The position numbers and the translations under genes are program-made. 34,341 nucleotides of DNA from J051 sp040289295 (lineage in GTDB: Bacteria > Armatimonadota > Fimbriimonadia > Fimbriimonadales > ATM1): NCBI GenBank assembly GCA_040289295.1, contig PSLA01000022.1, positions 1 through 34,341 of the forward strand, written 5' to 3'. The notes under the pieces are model-generated. The model made no database searches and had not been told where the DNA came from. It saw only the letters and a list, made by a program, of their open reading frames with translations. Below are positions 29,044 to 34,341 of this stretch, piece after piece (position 1 is the stretch's first letter; the number at the start of each line of letters is the position of its first letter).

Positions 29044-29874
29044 TCATTTAGAAGCAGAGTACGCAGCCGAGCCATCGCGCTCAGGAACGCGAGCGGTGCC
29101 GAACAGCTCGATGAACCCGTCACGGATGCGCACCTCTTCGATGGTCATAGCAGAGTTGAGGCGTAGGTCGCGGTTCTCATCAATCACGGGGTTGATCGCC
29201 TCGAGGAACCCGCGCGCGGTTGCAGCATCCACCCGCATTCCATCGAGCACGACGCGGGCGTTCTCGAGCACCAACTGCGTACCGTTCCGCTGCCGAATCT
29301 GTGCGAGCACCAGAAACTCCGCCTGCACAAGTCCGAAGTCGCCCTGACCTGAGACGAGGATCCTCCCCCCGTCGAGGCGGACGCTCACGCGGTTGATATT
29401 GCGGTACTTGTGCAAGATGAAGCGCTCCAGGGAGCGCTCGCTGACGCGAACGTAGCCGGTGCCCTCGCCGGATTTCGTTAGTCTGAGCACCCTGCGAGAA
29501 CGGGCGAGACCAAAGTCGTAGCGGCACCTTGACAACCGGGCGCGCAACTCTTCCACCTGCAGGCCGCGCAGATTGAAGTCGTGCAAGGTGATCTCGAGGC
29601 TGCGAATCGTCCCCGTTCGAGCCAACTGGGGCTCCGTGAACAAGGGCAAACCCTGTACGGAGAAGGCGCGTGCGGCGATCGAGACATGCGCCACCTCCCC
29701 ACGAAGCGACTCCGCCACGCCAAGAGGCGTAACGTCAACGATCACGACCGTCTTATCCGTCCGTTCGAGGTGAGACGCAACCTCGGCGGCAGCCTCTCGC
29801 TCGAACCGCGTGAGCTCCGCCTCAGCAAGTGCGCCGCCGGCTGCGAGCGCTGCAAACAGGCCGATCAGGAACAC
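29044..29874 (-). CDS. Secreted DUF2993-like (LmeA-type) protein
   Basis: 276 residues from a GTG at 29874 (GGCGG-type site upstream). A longer frame upstream overlaps ygfZ antisense and is rejected as start. Residues 1-19 are a signal peptide (FLIGLFAALAAGGALAEAE). The rest shows the DUF2993 pattern of repeated strands: GEVAHVSIAARAFSVQGLPL, LEITLHDFNLRGLQ, VRVSERSLERFIL, VSVRLDGGRILVSGQ and a final IRDGFIELFGTARV. The actinobacterial LmeA homologue is a phospholipid-binding periplasmic protein. Role here: envelope lipid binding by analogy. Divergent from ygfZ, 48 bases apart. Confidence 0.75.
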   Translation of the reverse strand: MFLIGLFAALAAGGALAEAELTRFEREAAAEVASHLERTDKTVVIVDVTPLGVAESLRGEVAHVSIAARAFSVQGLPLFTEPQLARTGTIRSLEITLHDFNLRGLQVEELRARLSRCRYDFGLARSRRVLRLTKSGEGTGYVRVSERSLERFILHKYRNINRVSVRLDGGRILVSGQGDFGLVQAEFLVLAQIRQRNGTQLVLENARVVLDGMRVDAATARGFLEAINPVIDENRDLRLNSAMTIEEVRIRDGFIELFGTARVPERDGSAAYSASK

Positions 29875-29922
29875 TTCGCCACCGCCACTCGGGTCCGAAC
29901 GTAGTAGAACATAGACACGAAG

Positions 29923-30921
29923 ATGACACGCGGCGAGACCAACTTGCAGGATGCCCCGCTTCCCGGGTACCGAGCCGTCCGGGAGAATGTGGGCGTACTC
30001 GACTGCCCTGAGGACCTCGTTTTGAGCCTCAAGGGCGAGGACAGACGCACTTGGCTCCACGGGCAAGTTACCAACGACGTGCTCGGCGTGCACCAGGGAG
30101 GCTCCACTGCCCTATCGGTTCTAAAGCCCACGGGGCAGATTGTGGCCAACGGCAGGCTGTGGAACGCACCGGAGTCGCTCGTACTCGTCTTTCCACACAC
30201 GCCGCCACACCCTTTGCTCGAGCGGCTTGAGATGATGATCATCCTCGAGGACGTCCGCGTGGACAACCTGTCCGGCGAACACGACATCGTCTCGGTTCAA
30301 GGCCCCAAGGCGACGGAGGCGCTCTCCGAGGCGCTCAGCCTGCCAATGCTTGATTGGGGAGAGGCGCAAGTCGGCGACACCGACATCGTTCTCCTCCGCC
30401 ACGACAGGACCGGCGAAGGCGGTTGGGACCTGCTGTTCCCTCGGAGCGCGCGGGTCGAAATTGAAGCGCTGCTCGCCCACCTTCCGCTTGTAACAGAGCA
30501 GGAGGCGAACCTCCTTAGGCTGGAGGCAGGCATCCCGATGAGAGGGCGCGACTACGGCGAGAAGACCCTTGCGATGGAGATGGGCCAGCCGTTCATTGAA
30601 GAAAGGCTGAACTTCCACAAGGGGTGCTATACGGGACAGGAAGTCGTCGAGCGAATCCGCTCGCGGGGGCACACCAACCGTACCTGGGTCGGCTTGCGTT
30701 GCGAGGGATTGGTCGAGGCTGGTGCGCAGCTGAAACTCGCTGAGGACACGGCAGACGCTCTTGCGGGTGACGACGTCGGCCAGGTGACGAGCGCAGCGCT
30801 GTCGCCGCTGTTCGGCCCAATCGCCGCCGCGATGGTACGGAACGTTGCCGCACGCCCCGGCACCCCGCTGCTCGCAGGCGAGACGCTTTGCATGGTTCAG
30901 TCGCTCCCGTTTCTGAAATAG
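29923..30921 (+). CDS. ygfZ: Folate-binding protein YgfZ (GcvT-like)
   Basis: 332 residues. A GcvT-type fold with LHGQVTNDVL, DNLSGEHDIVSVQGPKATEAL, RLEAGIPMRGRDYGEKTLAMEMGQ and the YgfZ hallmark KGCYTGQE (233-240, Cys235) followed by VVERIRSRGHTNR. YgfZ assists iron-sulphur cluster assembly and repair in a tetrahydrofolate-dependent way. The hallmark excludes true aminomethyltransferase GcvT. groES follows on the same strand. Confidence 0.92.
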   Translation: MTRGETNLQDAPLPGYRAVRENVGVLDCPEDLVLSLKGEDRRTWLHGQVTNDVLGVHQGGSTALSVLKPTGQIVANGRLWNAPESLVLVFPHTPPHPLLERLEMMIILEDVRVDNLSGEHDIVSVQGPKATEALSEALSLPMLDWGEAQVGDTDIVLLRHDRTGEGGWDLLFPRSARVEIEALLAHLPLVTEQEANLLRLEAGIPMRGRDYGEKTLAMEMGQPFIEERLNFHKGCYTGQEVVERIRSRGHTNRTWVGLRCEGLVEAGAQLKLAEDTADALAGDDVGQVTSAALSPLFGPIAAAMVRNVAARPGTPLLAGETLCMVQSLPFLK

Positions 30922-30989
30922 CAACTCACGCAGCGAGGTTGGGTATAAACGGGACGCACATTCTTACGAGGAAGGAGACAACGGTACGG

Positions 30990-31289
30990 ATGAAACTAAA
31001 ACCGCTGCATGACCGAGTTATCGTCAAACCTGAGCCGCCCGCGACGACGACGGCAAGCGGCATCGTGCTGCCGGATTCTGCCCAGGAACGACCGCTCCGA
31101 GGCAAGGTCGTCGCCGTCGGGCCTGGCAAGCGCCTTGACGACGGCAAGCTGGCGCCACTCGACCTGAAACCGAAAGAGACCGTCCTATATGGCAAGTACG
31201 CCGGTACCGAGGTGACGCTCAACGGCGAAGATTACGTGATTCTGCGCGTCGAAGACGTTCTTGCGGTCGTCGAGGGCGCTGGCAAGTAG
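30990..31289 (+). CDS. groES: Co-chaperonin GroES
   Basis: 99 residues from the ATG at 30990 (GGAGA upstream). MKLKPLHDRVIVKPEPPATTTASGIVLPDSAQE, the mobile loop GIVLPD, VAVGPGKR and YGKYAGTEVTLNGEDYVILRVEDVLAVV are standard. It caps GroEL. groEL does not follow: the next gene is on the opposite strand three bases away. No CIRCE element (the usual HrcA operator) was seen upstream; TATAAA at 30944-30949 is a possible -10. Confidence 0.97.
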   Translation: MKLKPLHDRVIVKPEPPATTTASGIVLPDSAQERPLRGKVVAVGPGKRLDDGKLAPLDLKPKETVLYGKYAGTEVTLNGEDYVILRVEDVLAVVEGAGK

Positions 31290-31292
31290 CGC

Positions 31293-31628
31293 TTACAAGT
31301 CAGCCGGCACGTGATCCGGGATGCTGCAAGTCGTTAGTGACCCGACCGTGCCGAGGTTATACACGCCGCCAAGCGGGCATTTCGGCTCGCGCTTCAGATA
31401 AGGCACCAGGTCGGACATCGTAACCGCGGCGCCTTCCGGAACGTTTTGCTCCGCCGCATACTGGGCTTTGGCAACGTCAAGGGCGCGCATAATCTGTTGA
31501 CAACCCTTCCGCGCAGAGTTTGCGCGCGCCGTCATCATTGAGGGGACTGCTATGCTGATGAGGACCCCGATCGCGAGGACCACAATCATCACCTCCAGTA
31601 ACGTAAACGCTGTCGCTCTACGGCGCAT
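31293..31628 (-). CDS. Small prepilin-like protein (pseudopilin)
   Basis: 111 residues. MRRRATAFTLLEVMIVVLAIGVLISIAVPSM is a class-III prepilin signal: basic leader, expected cleavage between Ala7 and Phe8 (Ala at -1), Glu at +5, then a 20-residue hydrophobic helix. The short domain ends in EPKCPLGGVYNLGTVGSLTTCSIPDH with two cysteines, which matches the small pseudopilins (ComGC or GspG-like) with a C-terminal disulfide loop. It is far from other pilus genes and converges on groES with three bases between. Confidence 0.85.
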   Translation of the reverse strand: MRRRATAFTLLEVMIVVLAIGVLISIAVPSMMTARANSARKGCQQIMRALDVAKAQYAAEQNVPEGAAVTMSDLVPYLKREPKCPLGGVYNLGTVGSLTTCSIPDHVPADL

Positions 31629-31778
31629 GGCTTTCCCCGGGTGCCTTTAGGTTGGTGAGGGTCAGACCCGGGCGGCGGCTGGGGCCCAACCCTTCACCAC
31701 GTCAAACTTTCCACCAGCTCCGCCGCTGCCTCCCCGTACGCGTACCGGGTTACTCGGAATGCAGGGTAGCCTGCCGCC

Positions 31779-32954
31779 GTGACGACCGGAACGCTCCTGC
31801 GGGAATGGAGGCGGAGATTTTCGGGAATGCCCGCAGTAGTCGCCTCCGCGCCAGGACGGGTCAACCTAATCGGAGAGCACACAGACTACAACCAGGGCTA
31901 CGTTTTGCCGGCGGCGATTGCGGAACGCACATTCGTCCTCGCGCGCTGCTCGCTCGGGGATCGGTCGGTCGTCGTTTCCTCCGAGAAGTGTCTCCCGGTG
32001 CGGTTCTCCGTCGCCGATGAAAAGAAGAGGGTTGGTTTGGCAGCATACGTCCAGGCCGTCGGCCTCGCGATTCGAGACCTGCTTGGCAAGGCGCCACCCG
32101 AAATCGAAGCGGTTATCGTCTCGACGCTACCAAGAGGTGGAGGGCTTAGTTCGAGCGCAGCGCTGGAGGTGTCGCTCGCAGCCGGCTGGACGCGCCTTGC
32201 CGGGGCGGACGTTGCGCCCCGCGACCTGGCTGAAATCGCCTGGCGCGCGGAGCACGACTTCGTGGGAGTCCCATGTGGGAGAATGGACCAGTACGCGAGC
32301 GCCCTTGGAGTGGACGGCAGCGCCCTTCTGATAGACACACGCTCCATGGAGGTGCGCCCGATGCGCCTGCCGCAGACGCTGGCGATCGCCGTCCTCGACA
32401 CTCGGGCGCACCGAGCACTCGCGAGCGGGAAGTACGCTCGGCGCGTTGAGGAGTGCGCGCGCGCGGTGCGGCTGCTTCAGCAGGCAGGCCGGCAGGTGGA
32501 GAGCCTCCGGGATGTCAGCCCAGACGACCTCTCCACTGTGGAACAGGCAGGGGACGACGTTGCCTACCGCCGGGCACGCCACGTGGTCCTCGAGAACGCC
32601 CGCGTTTTGGCCTTCGCGGGCGCGCTAAAGCAAGCGGACACGGCGACACTGGGCAAACTGATGGCGGAGTCTCACGCCAGCCTGCGGGACGACTACGAGG
32701 TTAGTTCCCCCGAACTGGATGCAATGGTGCGTGCGGCTGCCTCCGCGCCCGGCTGCGTCGGTGCGAGGATGACCGGGGCGGGCTTTGGTGGGTGCTGCGT
32801 CGCCCTCGTGGCAGCCGATCGAATCGGAGAGTTTCTGCCGGTTGCGTTACAAACCTACAGAGCCTATGGTTTTCCTGAGCCTGCGCTCAAAATTACCGCG
32901 CCAAGCCACGGCGTAGACGTAGCGGAAGTAGCGCAACCCTCAACTGAATTGTGA
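31779..32954 (+). CDS. galK: Galactokinase
   Basis: 391 residues from a GTG at 31779. The galactokinase signature GRVNLIGEHTDY (26-37), the GHMP motif LPRGGGLSSSAAL (117-129), CGRMDQ with the catalytic Asp170, and the C-terminal GARMTGAGFGGCCVAL are all intact. It phosphorylates galactose at C1, feeding the Leloir pathway; galT and galE are not in the window. It is divergent from the small prepilin gene with 150 bases between, in which no clear promoter was recognised. Confidence 0.95.
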   Translation: MTTGTLLREWRRRFSGMPAVVASAPGRVNLIGEHTDYNQGYVLPAAIAERTFVLARCSLGDRSVVVSSEKCLPVRFSVADEKKRVGLAAYVQAVGLAIRDLLGKAPPEIEAVIVSTLPRGGGLSSSAALEVSLAAGWTRLAGADVAPRDLAEIAWRAEHDFVGVPCGRMDQYASALGVDGSALLIDTRSMEVRPMRLPQTLAIAVLDTRAHRALASGKYARRVEECARAVRLLQQAGRQVESLRDVSPDDLSTVEQAGDDVAYRRARHVVLENARVLAFAGALKQADTATLGKLMAESHASLRDDYEVSSPELDAMVRAAASAPGCVGARMTGAGFGGCCVALVAADRIGEFLPVALQTYRAYGFPEPALKITAPSHGVDVAEVAQPSTEL

Positions 32955-33131
32955 GAACAGCCGCTGGACGGGCAGCCGACAATGATAGTCGTGCTTGCCG
33001 CGCGGGGCACCAAGGAAGCCAGCCGCCCGGAGATTTGATGAAAACCAGCGAACAATACTGGGTCGTGTGAAGTCGAATACGCGGAAGAACTCGCTCAGGC
33101 GGCAAGCCACGATACACAGCGAGGGATGGTA

Positions 33132-33398
33132 ATGACAATGTCAACACCTAAGGATGGGAAGAAGGTACGACTCACGAAGCGCGAGGTGCAGGTCTTGAGC
33201 CTCATCGCGCAAGGCTACAGCAGCAAGGATGCAGCTGATACGCTCTTCGTGTCAAAGCGCACGGTGGATTTCCACCTGGCGAACATCTACGACAAACTGC
33301 AGGTGAAGAACCGCGTCCAGGCATTTCGAGCCGCGACCAGGATGGGGCTCATTCCGTTCGAGCCATCGTTTCACCATCCGCACGAAGGCGAATCCTAA
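33132..33398 (+). CDS. LuxR-type helix-turn-helix protein, single domain
   Basis: 88 residues from the ATG at 33132, which has GAGGG six bases upstream (ATGs at 33126 and 33138 are alternatives). Nearly the whole protein is a GerE/LuxR DNA-binding domain: LTKREVQVLSLIAQGYSSKDAADTLFVSKRTVDFHLANIYDKLQVKNRVQA, with the recognition helix in SKRTVDFHLANIY. There is no receiver or ligand domain, so activity would be controlled by its amount or by a partner. Targets unknown. It follows galK by 177 bases. Confidence 0.88.
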   Translation: MTMSTPKDGKKVRLTKREVQVLSLIAQGYSSKDAADTLFVSKRTVDFHLANIYDKLQVKNRVQAFRAATRMGLIPFEPSFHHPHEGES

Positions 33399-33419
33399 CT
33401 CGTGAGGTTCGTTGTCTTC

Positions 33420-33448
33420 AGCCGGGCAAGTCATTAGCTCGCCCGGCT
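33420..33448. terminator. Candidate bidirectional terminator hairpin
   Basis: AGCCGGGC, a 13-base loop, GCCCGGCT: a perfect eight-base stem between two convergent genes. On the plus strand it is followed by CTTCTC, on the minus strand by GAAGAC, so the T tract is weak. Confidence 0.5.
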
Positions 33449-33452
33449 CTTC

Positions 33453-34341
33453 TCATGATGCGTGCCTGGAAGGAACCCGTGGAAGGTTCAGTTCGTCGCC
33501 CGTTACCCCCGTCGTGAAGCGGATGAGGCGGTCGAGAATGACCTTCACTGTTCCGGCTACCGGAAACGCAAGAAGCATGCCCGGTAACCCGAACAGCGCG
33601 CCGCCTGAGAAGATGACAAAGAAACTGACAACCGGCGGCAGCCCAACGTTTCGGCCGACCACGTTCGGATGCACCAACTGGTCATACAGGATCCCGACCA
33701 ACAAAAACGCGCCGATGCACACCAGCAGGTACGTGTTCATGTTGCCGAAGTCGTAGAACAGCGTACTCGTCTTTCCGAAGGCGACGATCGTGATTCCGAT
33801 CAACACCACGGAGATGAAGTTTCCAATGTACGGGATCAGATAAATCGCGCCGAACAGCACCGCCAAGAAGATGGCGTACGGCACGCCCAGCACGGACAGC
33901 AAAACAGCCATCAACGTGGTGTAGAGCATCACGCTCAAGATCAAACCCCGCACGTAGCCCGACAGCACGCCGCCGATCTCGTTCAGCAAATCCGTTGCCG
34001 TCGGACGGATCGAGGGTGGAATCCACGAAAGCGAGCGTCGGCGCAGCCGGTCGTAGTCGAGCAGGATGAACAGCGTGATGATTGGCGTGAAGATGATCCA
34101 GAAGATTGAGGACACCAGGTAGGATATGACGGACGCGGCCGCGCCGATCGCGCCGTCCGCCATCCTCCTCACCGTGTTCTCCACCCCGAGGCGCTCCTCC
34201 AACTCGTCCCGCGTCGTGGGCAAGCCGAGTCGTTTAAGGAGGCTCTTGTTGCGGGCAAGCCACGCATCCAGCGGGCTGGCTTCTTCCGGGTTGTTGATTG
34301 CCTTGATGAGCGCCTCGCGAGACTGCGGCAACTCGACAGCC
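33453..34341 (-). CDS. AI-2E family (PerM-type) transporter, partial
   Basis: At least 295 residues; the frame stays open to the right window edge, so the N-terminus with its first membrane helices is missing. Visible membrane segments include ASVISYLVSSIFWIIFTPIITLFILLDY, the helices around LSVMLYTTLMAVLLSVLGVPYAIFLAVLFGAIYLIPYIGNFIS, and the last pair including LLVCIGAFLLVGILYDQLVHPNVVGRNVGL and the typical PPVVSFFVIFSGGALFGLPGMLLAFPVAGTVKVI. The family exports small molecules; AI-2 itself is only one proposed substrate. Confidence 0.9.
   Translation of the reverse strand, partial: AVELPQSREALIKAINNPEEASPLDAWLARNKSLLKRLGLPTTRDELEERLGVENTVRRMADGAIGAAASVISYLVSSIFWIIFTPIITLFILLDYDRLRRRSLSWIPPSIRPTATDLLNEIGGVLSGYVRGLILSVMLYTTLMAVLLSVLGVPYAIFLAVLFGAIYLIPYIGNFISVVLIGITIVAFGKTSTLFYDFGNMNTYLLVCIGAFLLVGILYDQLVHPNVVGRNVGLPPVVSFFVIFSGGALFGLPGMLLAFPVAGTVKVILDRLIRFTTGVTGDELNLPRVPSRHAS

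Noticed and set aside
29875..30093. Upstream extension of the DUF2993-like gene to an ATG at 30093
   Set aside because: It would overlap the start of ygfZ antisense and put 73 non-conserved residues before a clear signal peptide.
32951..33067. 38-codon frame starting in the galK stop codon
   Set aside because: No family resemblance, ordinary composition and no binding site; more likely part of the leader before the LuxR-type gene.

Overview
The window looks like a chromosomal stretch of a GC-rich, Gram-negative-type bacterium, assembled from short reads or a metagenome (there is a 34-base run of N at 16389-16422). My best guess is the Armatimonadota, of the Fimbriimonadales kind. The guess rests on the style of the secreted proteins (prepilin heads ending in a short VYPVF-like stretch, a beta-rich C-terminal module in the large secreted protein), the mix of core genes, and the density of short palindromic repeats. 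No rRNA, tRNA, CRISPR array, transposase or intact prophage was seen.

Layout. Positions 1-1751 (minus) hold a secreted-protein cassette: a membrane-anchored thioredoxin-like protein, a prepilin-like protein and a 12-cysteine secreted protein. The left edge shows that a unit of about 1.17 kb is tandemly duplicated. Positions 2150-4801 (minus) are a rho - bifunctional nuclease - response regulator - small membrane protein run. Positions 5179-7234 (plus) hold rpmE-rpmG-rpmF, a G5/3D-type cell-wall protein and rsmA, tightly packed. Positions 7203-8535 hold a membrane protein, a decayed gene fragment and smpB. Positions 8576-11888 (plus) are an FKBP lipoprotein, livF, rimI, tsaD and a membrane-anchored sensor-like protein. 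A RimK-type ligase with an extra C-terminal TrkA-C-like domain (minus) faces away from a CNNM/CorC-type transporter and a small unknown gene (plus). Then come a broken cyclase gene packed with repeats, a large secreted protein, and rocD.

Positions 19078-24400 look like a sugar-nucleotide/polysaccharide locus: an N-acetylhexosamine kinase-like enzyme, an RmlA-type nucleotidyltransferase, a heparinase II/III-like protein and UDP-GlcNAc 2-epimerase. Positions 24406-28538 (minus) are feoA-feoB followed by a two-GAF histidine kinase, with a palindromic candidate operator in front of feoA. The right end carries a DUF2993-like secreted protein, ygfZ, groES without groEL, a second small prepilin, galK, an orphan LuxR-type helix-turn-helix protein and a partial AI-2E/PerM-family protein.

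The most notable non-genic signal is two families of short repeats scattered through the window. Family A (core GGCGAGCGTCTCGCGAGCC, eight copies) has no stop codon in any of its six frames. It lies inside the reading frames of two apparently intact genes (wecB and the heparinase) and at the edges of decayed genes. Family B (CTCTCCC-N3-GGGAGAG with CCCTCACCCC-like flanks, six copies) supplies the last codons and the stop of wecB and fills an internal deletion in the cyclase. The other candidate system is the duplicated thioredoxin / prepilin / cysteine-rich cassette at the left edge.
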